From CAVURW01 sp963743595 (lineage in GTDB: Bacteria; Verrucomicrobiota; Verrucomicrobiia; Methylacidiphilales; UBA1321): a stretch of DNA of 7,396 nt. The position numbers and the translations under genes are program-made. The DNA lies in assembly GCA_963743595.1 (NCBI GenBank), contig CAVURW010000090.1, positions 1-7,396 on the forward strand, given 5' to 3'. Below are positions 1 through 6,846 of this stretch, in pieces. Every line of letters starts with the position of its first letter. Within the stretch, counting starts at the first letter, position 1. Under the pieces are notes generated by a model. It ran no database searches and was not told the DNA's origin. It saw only the letters and a program-made list of their open reading frames with translations.

Positions 1-1730
1 AGAGTGATTTGACCCTGGTTGTACGGGTAATTTTTTAAGGCGTTAACCAAATACTCAGCGGCCGCCTGTTTGATTTGATTTCCGACAATGGGGTACTGCT
101 TCAACAGCGTTTCGAGCGACGTGATTTTCATGAGGCCACCCGGATCTTCCATTTTGAGAAGGCCTTCCGAATTCAAAATATCGATCGTCTTTCCCTCCAC
201 GAAAAGATTGCCTGTGGCTTTACCTGTAATGACCAGATAGTTTGGCGCCAAACGTTCCGTAATCGGCTCCACATCCACCTTATCGGCCTTCAGGCGGATT
301 AACCACGGAAACCCCTCGTTATACGTAATTCCAAAGTCGCCTTGGAGCTTCCCGGTGTAACAGTTTCCCTCCAAGTGGCCGAAGACTCCGTTTCGATCAA
401 AGATGAGCGTTGCTTTAGAATCGGTGACGGCGATTCCATTCCACGAAAGCTCATCCACTTGCAATGTCTGAACGGCATTTTCCACGAAAGACGTTCCGGG
501 CGGTAGATTGAACTGCAAGAGACCGTGCAGATCCACGATCTTCACTTTATAGGCTGGATATTCCTTATCGAACCGACGAATGGCGATCGCAGTTTTCATC
601 GTCAAATTCGTCATGTCATTGGTCTTGATATTGTCGGCTTCCGCTTCCAGATCGAAGGGAAAGGTTACCGGCGTTTGTCCGAAGGCACTGACGCCCAAGG
701 ACCCATATCGAACGAAAACGTGATCAATTGTCCACGGCAGATCGGGCTGGTCTGCCACTTTTGGAATCACCTTACCCGAGGCAGCTTGCAACGTGGAAGC
801 GGGGTGAGATTTGAACCCGTCGGCAAACCAAAATAAATCGGCACCCAGATAGAGAGTGGCGTTTAAGAACGTGACGTCTCTCAGGTGTCGGTGCCAAAGG
901 CCGCCGTAGGTAAACGTAATCTCCGTTAAGGGCAGATCGGCCACCGGCGAAAGCGGGTCGAAGGGTGAAATCAGTGTCACGCCCCGGACGCGTACCACTT
1001 GCTCGGCCTGGCCGGTATCTCCTGCATCTAGGTCATTCAAGTGCATATCTCGCAGAATCGTGGGGTGCCCCTCGGCTCCGATTCGAATCGGAACGAACAA
1101 ATTCTTATCCGGCCCAATATTTTCCAGATAGACGGTTCCATTGCTGATTTGTACCTTCGAGACGACCCAATTGAGTTGGCTCATTAAAAAGCTTTGAGCT
1201 TGATCACTCAGACTCGGTCCACCAGCGATCACTTTGCTCTCGAATCGCGCCAAAAAGAGCTGAGGTCCGCGGAATTCGAGACTATCCAAACGCCCATTCT
1301 GGAGCCCATCCAGGGAAAACGATAAAATGACCCGGCTCGATTGGAAAAAGATCTTACTTTGTTCACTCGGCAGGTCGGGATGAGCGGTTCCAAAGGCGAG
1401 TCCTCGGATTTCTATTTGCTGATCGCCCGTCCACTCCACGGAAGTGACGTGATAGGGAAAGGGAAGCAAATCCAAGATCGGCTTTATGGCGAGTATGGGG
1501 TGAAGCCGAACCTGCAAAACGTAGTAGGAGAAACCGAGGAAAAGGATCGCTCCACTGACGATCAGTGTCCATCCATAGATCCGAACGCGCCGCCAAAAGT
1601 ACCTGCTCCAGAGCACGTAGAGCAGCAGCCGCCAGCCTCTCATAAACAGACTTTTTCTTTGCGGACGATCGACAGGCGCTCCGGGTTCGGGCGCAGGGGG
1701 ACTCGGTTCCGCTTCGACCTCCGTTGCCAC
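1..1730 (-). CDS. YdbH/AsmA-like membrane-anchored envelope protein, C-terminus cut by window edge
   Basis: The minus-strand frame is open from a GTG at 1730 to the left edge (576 codons), so the C-terminus is missing. A Pro/Glu-rich cytoplasmic N-terminus (about residues 1-27) is followed by a basic stretch and one membrane segment (about 52-73, IYGWTLIVSGAILFLGFSYY). The rest is a long periplasmic-type region rich in short beta-like strands with no Cys pairs or enzyme motifs. The last visible part (about 521-576) has a 'GLLKMED' strand and then AAAEYLVNALKNYPYNQGQI. This resembles the 'AL.NF.YD.L' signature I know from YdbH (PF11739, 'dicarboxylate transport'), a relative of AsmA/TamB proteins that bridge the periplasm and move phospholipids to the outer membrane. 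The start is uncertain: GTG 1730 lies 1 nt after the phrB stop with only a weak ribosome site, and ATG at 1643 (residue 30) is an alternative that keeps the membrane anchor. Family call is by recollected motif only; a generic AsmA-like protein is the alternative. Confidence 0.7.
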   Translation of the reverse strand, partial: MATEVEAEPSPPAPEPGAPVDRPQRKSLFMRGWRLLLYVLWSRYFWRRVRIYGWTLIVSGAILFLGFSYYVLQVRLHPILAIKPILDLLPFPYHVTSVEWTGDQQIEIRGLAFGTAHPDLPSEQSKIFFQSSRVILSFSLDGLQNGRLDSLEFRGPQLFLARFESKVIAGGPSLSDQAQSFLMSQLNWVVSKVQISNGTVYLENIGPDKNLFVPIRIGAEGHPTILRDMHLNDLDAGDTGQAEQVVRVRGVTLISPFDPLSPVADLPLTEITFTYGGLWHRHLRDVTFLNATLYLGADLFWFADGFKSHPASTLQAASGKVIPKVADQPDLPWTIDHVFVRYGSLGVSAFGQTPVTFPFDLEAEADNIKTNDMTNLTMKTAIAIRRFDKEYPAYKVKIVDLHGLLQFNLPPGTSFVENAVQTLQVDELSWNGIAVTDSKATLIFDRNGVFGHLEGNCYTGKLQGDFGITYNEGFPWLIRLKADKVDVEPITERLAPNYLVITGKATGNLFVEGKTIDILNSEGLLKMEDPGGLMKITSLETLLKQYPIVGNQIKQAAAEYLVNALKNYPYNQGQIT

Positions 1731-1731
1731 G

Positions 1732-3108
1732 CTAGTGACCCGTGCTCTCCGGTTTTGCGACCGCCTTGAACAGGGCCAGGGCTTTGTCGCGCTGAACGGC
1801 GTGGTCCACTATTGGCTGGGGATAACTCAGCTCATCCCGGTCCAGCACATACTTCCGGACGTACTTACCTTCGGGATCGAATTTCTCGGCCTGGGCCTTG
1901 GGGTTAAAGATTCGGAAATAGGGCTGCGCATCTGTACCCGTTCCTGCGCTCCACTGCCACCCACCGTTATTGGCGGCTAAATCACCGTCAAAAAGCTTTT
2001 GCATGAAGTACTTCTCACCCCATTGCCAACTCACCAGCAAATCCTTCGTGAGGAACGCGGCGACGACCATTCGCACGCGATTGTGCATCCAACCGGTCGT
2101 GTTGAGTTGCCGCATACCGGCATCGACCATCGGGTAGCCGGTCTTTCCTTCGCACCACGCCTGAAAGCGCTTCTCGTCATTCTCCCACTTTAACGCGTTA
2201 TACTCGGGCTTAAAACAGGACGTAGCCACATGGGGATTGTGCCAAAGAACAGAGCGATAGAAATCGCGCCAAATGATTTCAGAGACAAACACGTCCAGCG
2301 AACGACCCGCCTCAGTGGGCCCCACTTTGCGCTTCATCTCTTGAGCGCGATGGGCCACGGTGCGTGCGGAGATGGTCCCGAATCGTAAGTGCGCGGAAAG
2401 CCGGGAGGTGCCTTCCAGCGCCGCAAAGTTGCGCTCTGTCTCGTACTTGGGTGCGGGTCCCGCCAAAAACGCGGTGAGAGCGTCTTGAGCCACCTGTTCT
2501 CCCACGGGAATCATGGGAACATCCAGGTGGAAACCCAGTTCCTTTAACTCCGGAATTTCTCCCGGCTTCACCGCTGAAATCTCGGGAGTAGATCTATTTT
2601 TAAACTCGGGCTTTGCCAGCGGCTTGGAAACGCCCTTCTTTTCCCAAACTCGACGGTAGGGTGAGTAGACGGCGTAAGGCGTTCCGTCCTCTTTTAGTAT
2701 CTCGTGCGGTTCATGGATCATTCCCTCTTTAAAGGGCCGCGCAGATACACCCATTCCGTCGCACATCTTCGCGACCTCAGCGTCACGCTCCGTCGCGTAC
2801 GGCTCGTAATCCCGGTTAAAGAACAGAGACTTCGCACTGAGTTCCTGAATCAATAGCTGAAGTTCTTGGGAAACATCGCCTTGTCGCATCACAAAAGTGA
2901 CTCCACGGTCGGCGAGATTCTTCTTTAGCAACCGGAGCGCCTCCAGGAGGTAAGCCACCCGAGGAGCGCCGATGTCGCTCGATTTCAGGATCTTCGGATC
3001 AAGCACGAAACAACAGACCACTACATCGCACTCCGCAACTGCAGCGAACAGCGCAGGGTTATCTTCGATCCGTAAGTCCCGACGAAACCACACCAGTCCC
3101 ACATTCAT
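1732..3108 (-). CDS. phrB: Deoxyribodipyrimidine photolyase (class I CPD type)
   Basis: Light-driven flavoenzyme that splits cyclobutane pyrimidine dimers in DNA; cytoplasmic. The 458 residues match the usual 450-480 length. The N-terminal antenna domain starts with GLVWFRRDLRIEDNPAL and contains NRDYEPYATERD near 98-109. The FAD domain has TSRLSAHLRFG (234-244), the substrate-contact pair Glu277/Trp280 in EIIWRDFY, the EGKTGYPMVDAGMRQL and TGWMHNRVRM blocks (320-347), and DGDLAANNGGWQWSAGTGTD (374-393). The electron-transfer Trp triad of E. coli PhrB (W306/W359/W382) is present as W308, W361 and W384, and the FAD-N5 Asn as N380, so it looks fully active. The antenna cofactor (MTHF or a deazaflavin) cannot be decided. 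ATG 3108 is supported by AGGG 7 nt upstream (3116-3119) and by the conserved N-terminus. It lies 101 nt downstream of the possible small gene and 1 nt upstream of the YdbH-like frame. A 6-4 photolyase or cryptochrome is less likely given the CPD-type motifs. Confidence 0.97.
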   Translation of the reverse strand: MNVGLVWFRRDLRIEDNPALFAAVAECDVVVCCFVLDPKILKSSDIGAPRVAYLLEALRLLKKNLADRGVTFVMRQGDVSQELQLLIQELSAKSLFFNRDYEPYATERDAEVAKMCDGMGVSARPFKEGMIHEPHEILKEDGTPYAVYSPYRRVWEKKGVSKPLAKPEFKNRSTPEISAVKPGEIPELKELGFHLDVPMIPVGEQVAQDALTAFLAGPAPKYETERNFAALEGTSRLSAHLRFGTISARTVAHRAQEMKRKVGPTEAGRSLDVFVSEIIWRDFYRSVLWHNPHVATSCFKPEYNALKWENDEKRFQAWCEGKTGYPMVDAGMRQLNTTGWMHNRVRMVVAAFLTKDLLVSWQWGEKYFMQKLFDGDLAANNGGWQWSAGTGTDAQPYFRIFNPKAQAEKFDPEGKYVRKYVLDRDELSYPQPIVDHAVQRDKALALFKAVAKPESTGH

Positions 3109-3209
3109 GCGCCGACCCTAGCAGGCGTCCGCAAATCACCCAAGACCGCGTTGCCGACTATTTTTGTCATCGCACGCGGAGTGGAATGTGAGCGATTTAG
3201 ACCGCCCCT

Positions 3210-3407
3210 TTAGCGGTTACTCGGCTCGGCAGGAACTCCCAGCATCGCCGCTTTCTCGATATCCGGGCTAACTTTAACTGACTTGTCGGTCGCACGGCGG
3301 CGAGCACTCGACTGCATCTTTCTGGCGATTTGCGCAGCTTCTGCGAGCGGGTTAACCCCACTGCCCAGGGGGATTGGAGCCGTTACAAAAACAATTGGTG
3401 AATTCAT
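3210..3407 (-). CDS. Possible small hypothetical protein (65 aa)
   Basis: I do not recognise this family. The frame continues upstream to an ATG at 3467, but that longer start would translate the 14-bp palindrome at 3429-3442. I prefer ATG 3407, which has AGAAGGA (3419-3425) upstream, though with a long 11-nt spacing. The product starts MNSPIVFVTAPIPLGSGVNP, has an Ala-rich helix-like basic stretch (about 22-39, LAEAAQIARKMQSSARRR), then a polar tail ending AEPSNR. No signal peptide, Cys motif or membrane segment is obvious. Codon choice is unremarkable for this window. A weak 5-bp hairpin (ACCGC/GCGGT, 3201-3217) overlaps the stop codon and has no T-run. It is co-oriented with phrB 101 nt downstream, so a shared transcript is possible. 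It could be a chance frame, since the opposite strand is also open here. Confidence 0.42.
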   Translation of the reverse strand: MNSPIVFVTAPIPLGSGVNPLAEAAQIARKMQSSARRRATDKSVKVSPDIEKAAMLGVPAEPSNR

Positions 3408-3428
3408 TGGTCTAAAAGTCCTTCTAAC

Positions 3429-3442
3429 TGACCGATCAGTCA
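3429..3442. promoter_or_regulatory. TetR-type operator-like palindrome
   Basis: TGACCGATCAGTCA is a 14-bp inverted repeat with 12 of 14 positions symmetric (one mismatched pair). It lies 21 nt upstream of ATG 3407 on the minus strand, in a short A+T-rich tract that holds a -10-like TAAAAT on that strand. Short GATC-centred palindromes of the form TGAC(C/T)GATC(A/G)GTCA are typical of operators of TetR-family repressors. No TetR gene is in the window, so the regulator is unknown. Assignment to the small gene rather than to a plus-strand transcript is inference from distance. Confidence 0.4.
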
Positions 3443-3645
3443 AATATTTTAATTTAATGCTCGGCACAGATTATCGTGACTATTCCTTAGTTGTATTTAA
3501 TCTTACGACTGCAGCTGTCCGTCTAGCGTCTATCCCCTTCTGCTGGAGATGGTTGCAGACGACTCCACTAACTTGTACGTGGTTGTAAAGTAGCACAATT
3601 AGGGAAAGGTTGTCCTTAAAAAAATTTCGAAATCCAGCTTTTTTA

Positions 3646-3681
3646 GTGCGATGCACCATTCAGTGAGCCTCGAGAGCTCAC
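3646..3681. repeat. Two adjacent short inverted repeats
   Basis: GTGC-GAT-GCAC (3646-3656) is followed 6 nt later by GTGAGC-CTCGAGA-GCTCAC (3663-3681), a 6-bp stem whose loop contains the palindrome CTCGAG. Neither is followed by a T-run on either strand, so they are poor intrinsic terminators. They may be protein-binding sites or structure in the 5' leader of the S55 transcript. Their role is not known. Confidence 0.35.
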
Positions 3682-3698
3682 CCTCATCCGAACGTTAG

Positions 3699-3714
3699 CT
3701 TGCAATCTTGCAAT
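3699..3714 (+). repeat. Tandem 8-bp repeat with TTGCAA palindromes
   Basis: CTTGCAAT occurs twice back to back. Each copy contains TTGCAA, which is its own reverse complement, so the pair gives TTGCAA-TC-TTGCAA, a possible paired binding site. It lies about 115 nt upstream of the S55 start codon, a fitting distance for a regulatory element. It could be chance. Confidence 0.3.
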
Positions 3715-3816
3715 GTATCGAGAAAAATCTTCCTACCGTTGGAAGCTTTAATGCCTCCCCCGATTTGAACTCCTCGATTCTTTAGTCTCGCTTCACCCAG
3801 CTCGGTCCTTATCATC

Positions 3817-3820
3817 GGAG
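3817..3820 (+). promoter_or_regulatory. Ribosome binding site for the S55-like gene
   Basis: GGAG ends 9 nt before ATG 3830 and supports that start, which is also the start that gives a proper signal peptide. Confidence 0.55.
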
Positions 3821-3829
3821 TTCACCCGC

Positions 3830-5623
3830 ATGCTCTTCCTCCGCATTGTTATCCTCTCTCTCATAGGACTCTCCTGGGGCAACGCTGATCCGCTGCCACC
3901 TCCGCCCGATAAACCGACTCCACTTTACCCGAAAGAGGACCTTCGACCGGGGATGATCGGAGAGACTTACACCGTGCTTCAGGGCAACGAGATCGTCCCC
4001 GTGAAGACCATCATCCTGGGCGTTCACAAAGGTGCCTTGGGACCGGGGCTGGACCTGATCATTTGCAAGCTCGACGACCCTAAGACGAGCCTCACGGAGG
4101 CGGTGCACGGAATGAGCGGCAGTCCCCTCTACATCGACGGCAAGTTGGTCGGCGCGCTCTCCCACAGAATCGCCACGTTTGAAAAGGATGGACACTGCGG
4201 CTTCACGCCCATTCAAGACATGCTCTTGGTGAGAGATCTCATGGACGCCCGCTCGCTCTCGCCCTCACAACCTCCGGCTCCTGGTCTGCCCGATCAACTC
4301 CCGCTCTCCACCGAATCGGCCATCGATTCCAGCTTTCAACCCCTGGACTCGCCGATTTTTGTCTCGGGAATCTCGCCGAAACTGTTTCGGAAATTCTTAC
4401 AACGGATTCACCCGGACAGCGCCGCAGAATCCCAGCTGGTGGTGGATGCTGGTGGTGTCTCCGCGCCACCCACGGACCCGACCGCACCCGATGCCGCGAC
4501 AGTAAAAGCCGGCTCACCGATTGCGCTCCTCTTCATGAGTGGAGATATTCACATGGGCGGGACGGGCACCTGCACGTGGCGGGAGGGCGATAAAGTGCTG
4601 GCGTTTGGCCACCCGATGGAGGAGACCGGCAGCTGCGCGTTTCCGATGGCCGAGGCCACTGTCATCACCACCATTCCCAGCTACGAATACCCCTACAAGC
4701 TCTCGAACGTAGGGCCCATTGTGGGAACGATCTTTCAAGATCGCGCCAGTGCGATCGCCGGTGTCATCGGCAAACTTCCCGAAATGGCGACGTACGAAGT
4801 GACACGCACCAGCAACAACCAGCCCGAGGCGACCCTTAAAGGGCAGTTCATTACCGACCCAAACCGGCTGTTTGAACTCACCGGATCTGCCCTCCTGGCC
4901 GGTTTGGAACAATCGGAGCAAAACACCCAAAAGAACACGCTGAGTGTCACGGGACAACTTGTGCTGGCGAATCATCCGCCGCTGAACTTGACCGGCTTTT
5001 ACAGCGGACAAGGTGGCGAGCCGATTCTTGACCTCGCGTTGCGCGCACTTACGCCTGTCGCAAAAATTGTCGCGCTTAAGCAAGAGACGATCACTGCGCA
5101 GTCGCTGACCTTGCATTTGGATCGTTCCGAGGCGATCCACGTCTGGTCGATCGATTCCATTCAAACCGATGCGAAGATTTACGATCCAGGCGCTACCGTA
5201 AAGATCTCCGTTCGGCTAAAGAACGATTACAACGCCTTTCAAACTCGGGAAATCTCCCTGCCTCTGCCGCCGAGCCTGCAATCGACCAAATTGATCCTCC
5301 GTGTCTCCGGTGCGGAAGACCTCGATCAGGTCGATCTCCAACCACAAATCGACTCGGCCCAGACGGTCGATGACTTGATCAACCTCTACAACAGTCGCCG
5401 AGCCACCAACCACCTCTACGCGCAGCTGGTCGCCCCGGCCAAAGGCGTCATCGTTAACGGCGTCGCCCTACCCGATTTGCCCGACTCCGTCAGCTCCCTC
5501 CTCACCGACCCGCGTGCCTCCGAGCATCCCTCTCCCATAACTGAACAGATCGTGCTCGAAAAGAGCACGGAGATCCCCGGCTACTTGCGAGATTCAAGCC
5601 AGCTCATCGTTCACATCCGCTAA
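3830..5623 (+). CDS. Exported SpoIVB-like (peptidase family S55) protein with permuted motif order
   Basis: A 597-residue exported protein. Residues 1 to about 19 form a signal peptide (MLFLRIVILSLIGLSWGNAD), followed by a Pro-rich linker (21-33). The first block (about 38-133) has 'RPGMIGETYTV' and the serine motif HGMSGSP (93-99, candidate nucleophile Ser96), then YIDGKLVGALSHR and GFTPIQDML. A second block (about 238-325) has GTGTCTWREGDKVLAFGHP (candidate His261), FPMAEATVITTIPS and VGPIVGTIFQDR. The blocks match the S55/SpoIVB serine peptidase domain, but in SpoIVB the His block precedes the Ser block. Cys79, 123, 248 and 269 could form periplasmic disulfides. The C-terminal half (about 330-597) looks like beta-rich domains and I cannot name it. 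Similar 550-650-residue S55 proteins occur in non-sporulating Acidobacteriota and relatives, with unknown substrates. It looks monocistronic, with an 83-nt gap before the GH79-like gene. The fold assignment is firm; protease activity is not proven. Confidence 0.85.
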   Translation: MLFLRIVILSLIGLSWGNADPLPPPPDKPTPLYPKEDLRPGMIGETYTVLQGNEIVPVKTIILGVHKGALGPGLDLIICKLDDPKTSLTEAVHGMSGSPLYIDGKLVGALSHRIATFEKDGHCGFTPIQDMLLVRDLMDARSLSPSQPPAPGLPDQLPLSTESAIDSSFQPLDSPIFVSGISPKLFRKFLQRIHPDSAAESQLVVDAGGVSAPPTDPTAPDAATVKAGSPIALLFMSGDIHMGGTGTCTWREGDKVLAFGHPMEETGSCAFPMAEATVITTIPSYEYPYKLSNVGPIVGTIFQDRASAIAGVIGKLPEMATYEVTRTSNNQPEATLKGQFITDPNRLFELTGSALLAGLEQSEQNTQKNTLSVTGQLVLANHPPLNLTGFYSGQGGEPILDLALRALTPVAKIVALKQETITAQSLTLHLDRSEAIHVWSIDSIQTDAKIYDPGATVKISVRLKNDYNAFQTREISLPLPPSLQSTKLILRVSGAEDLDQVDLQPQIDSAQTVDDLINLYNSRRATNHLYAQLVAPAKGVIVNGVALPDLPDSVSSLLTDPRASEHPSPITEQIVLEKSTEIPGYLRDSSQLIVHIR

Positions 5624-5706
5624 TTCATATAAGCAGACGGATCGTACCGAAAAGCGAACACGTTTATTAGCGACGTTTTTGAAGCCATTGTTCACTCTGA
5701 TTCTTT

Positions 5707-6747
5707 ATGGGACTTTTTTCTCGCAATAAACTTTTAACCCTCCCACTTCTCGCGATGGCAGTGAGTTCCGTCCTAAAAGCGGAGGATGTTCCAGTAACTG
5801 TAAATGTGGAAGTGCAGACGAAAAAATGCGTGATCCCTACTGGTTTCCAGGGGCTCAGTTATGAAGAGCCGACGATTGCGGCGGGCGCACAGGGAGTTCA
5901 CTATTTCGATCCCGATAACGTGTCCCTGGTGAATCTCATGAAAACACTGGGCGTTAAAAGCCTGCGTTTTGGCGGAACAACGGTCGATGGAAACGACTAC
6001 GTCATCTCCCACGCAGATATCGACAGCCTCTTTGCTTTTGCCAAGGCAATCGATGCCAAGGTTATTTATTGCCTCAGACTGAAAACATATCCGGGTGAAG
6101 ATAAGGCCCACCAATACGAAACGGAAACTCAGGATGTCTCCTATATCATGAGCAAATACTCCGATTGCGTGGACTGCTTCTGTTTAGGTAACGAGCCGAA
6201 CGTCTTTTATCCGAACTACGCTAAATTTCAGCCCGATTGGCGGCAATTCACAGGTACAATTACCCAGGCCGTTCCCGGCGCTACTTTCTGCGGGCCCAGT
6301 GCCTGGAATTCTACAGAGAAATCGTGGCTTCTGCCTTTTGTTAACGACTTTGGAAAAAGCCCGAATCTTTCCTTCATAACCGAGCATATTTATCAAAGCC
6401 AAGCACCGAAGTTCCGCGTGCCGAAAGGAACGGTAGATCCGCAAAAGGAAGCTGAGCTGCAGAGGAAGGCTCGCGAGGAAATGTTGGGCAAAAACGATTT
6501 TAGTAATTACTACGACGCCTTTGTGCCGGAGATCGAGCGGGACGGGCTAAAGTATCGAATCGAAGAAACGAACAGTTTCAGCGGCGGTGGCGTTGCCAAC
6601 GCGAGCGACACCTATTCGGCAACATTGTGGGGGTTGAACTATGAATTGTGGTGGGCTTCCCATGAGGCTCAGGGAATCAACTTCCACACGGGAACTCATC
6701 GCGTCGGTTCAAGTTTTTACGCGAATTATTCGGTCTTCAGTTCATAA
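5707..6747 (+). CDS. Exported GH79-like glycosidase (beta-glucuronidase/heparanase family), C-terminally truncated
   Basis: The 346-residue product has a signal peptide (1 to about 25, hydrophobic LLTLPLLAMAVSSVL, cleavage near LKA-ED) and a TIM-barrel typical of GH79. Visible motifs in order are GLSYEEP (49-55), LGVKSLRFGGTTVDGN (81-96), KVIYCLRL (118-125), LGNEPNVF (160-167, acid/base Glu163), PGATFCGPSAW (190-200), YRIEETNSFSGGG (283-295, nucleophile Glu287), DTYSATLWGLNYELWW (301-316) and GINFHTG (323-329). Bacterial GH79 enzymes are usually about 450-500 residues and continue with a C-terminal beta-domain. This one stops 17 residues after the last barrel strand, and no remnant is seen in the next 84 nt in any frame. 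Both catalytic residues are present, but folding without the beta-domain is doubtful. Likely substrates are glucuronide-containing plant or animal glycans (family knowledge). No clear ribosome site precedes ATG 5707; the signal peptide supports the start. Confidence 0.8.
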   Translation: MGLFSRNKLLTLPLLAMAVSSVLKAEDVPVTVNVEVQTKKCVIPTGFQGLSYEEPTIAAGAQGVHYFDPDNVSLVNLMKTLGVKSLRFGGTTVDGNDYVISHADIDSLFAFAKAIDAKVIYCLRLKTYPGEDKAHQYETETQDVSYIMSKYSDCVDCFCLGNEPNVFYPNYAKFQPDWRQFTGTITQAVPGATFCGPSAWNSTEKSWLLPFVNDFGKSPNLSFITEHIYQSQAPKFRVPKGTVDPQKEAELQRKAREEMLGKNDFSNYYDAFVPEIERDGLKYRIEETNSFSGGGVANASDTYSATLWGLNYELWWASHEAQGINFHTGTHRVGSSFYANYSVFSS

Positions 6748-6754
6748 CACAACC

Positions 6755-6803
6755 GCTTTCACAAAGTGAGAAGTGAAAAGCCCAGGGATCGCGAGGCTGG
6801 GCT
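6755..6803. repeat. Two overlapping inverted repeats after the GH79-like gene
   Basis: GCTTTCAC (6755-6762) pairs with GTGAAAAGC (6773-6781) with one bulged A. AGCCCAG (6779-6785) pairs with CTGGGCT (6797-6803) across an 11-nt loop. The stems share three bases, so they are mutually exclusive at the junction. On the plus strand no T-run follows; on the minus strand the second stem is followed by TTTT. It could be a weak terminator or folded leader between two plus-strand genes. Confidence 0.35.
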
Positions 6804-6846
6804 CGAAGAAGACTTTCGGAACTCGAATTTTATGACTAGGCAATCT

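Larger units (their letters stand above)
3443..3829. other. Intergenic region with A/T tracts and short palindromes
   Basis: No credible gene is visible here. The stretch separates the minus-strand cluster from the plus-strand S55 gene and should carry the S55 promoter. It holds an A7 run (3618-3624) and a T6 run (3639-3644) bracketing the palindrome TTTCGAAA, two small hairpins (3646-3681) and a tandem 8-bp repeat (3699-3714). I could not pick a convincing -35/-10 pair. A plus-strand open frame ending at 3588 has no family resemblance and I treat it as chance. Confidence 0.5.

Noticed and set aside
1341..1769. Plus-strand frame of 142 codons
   Set aside because: It is antisense to the YdbH-like gene and the phrB end. 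Its product is low in recognisable features and the minus-strand frame is open for 576 codons with a membrane anchor and family motif.
1732..3108. Cryptochrome or 6-4 photolyase instead of CPD photolyase
   Set aside because: The TSRLS FAD loop, the E277/W280 substrate pair, the full Trp triad and N380 follow class I CPD photolyases.
3201..3217. Hairpin ACCGC/GCGGT as terminator of the small gene
   Set aside because: The stem is only 5 bp, overlaps the stop codon and has no T-run, so I do not call it a terminator.
3283..3588. Plus-strand frame of 101 codons opposite the small gene
   Set aside because: No ribosome site or family resemblance is visible, and the second half runs through A+T-rich intergenic DNA with the palindrome. 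I treat it as chance.
3480..3600. tRNA or tmRNA-like segment in the intergenic region
   Set aside because: I looked for acceptor and T-arm patterns and found no consistent cloverleaf or GTTCGA-type T-loop.
4514..5164. Minus-strand frame of 216 codons
   Set aside because: It lies wholly opposite the S55-like gene, is Arg/Gln/Gly-rich as expected of an antisense shadow, and shows no motif.
5655..5690. ACGT...ACGTTTTT as an intrinsic terminator after the S55-like gene
   Set aside because: The stem is only 4 bp; the T5 run alone is not enough.
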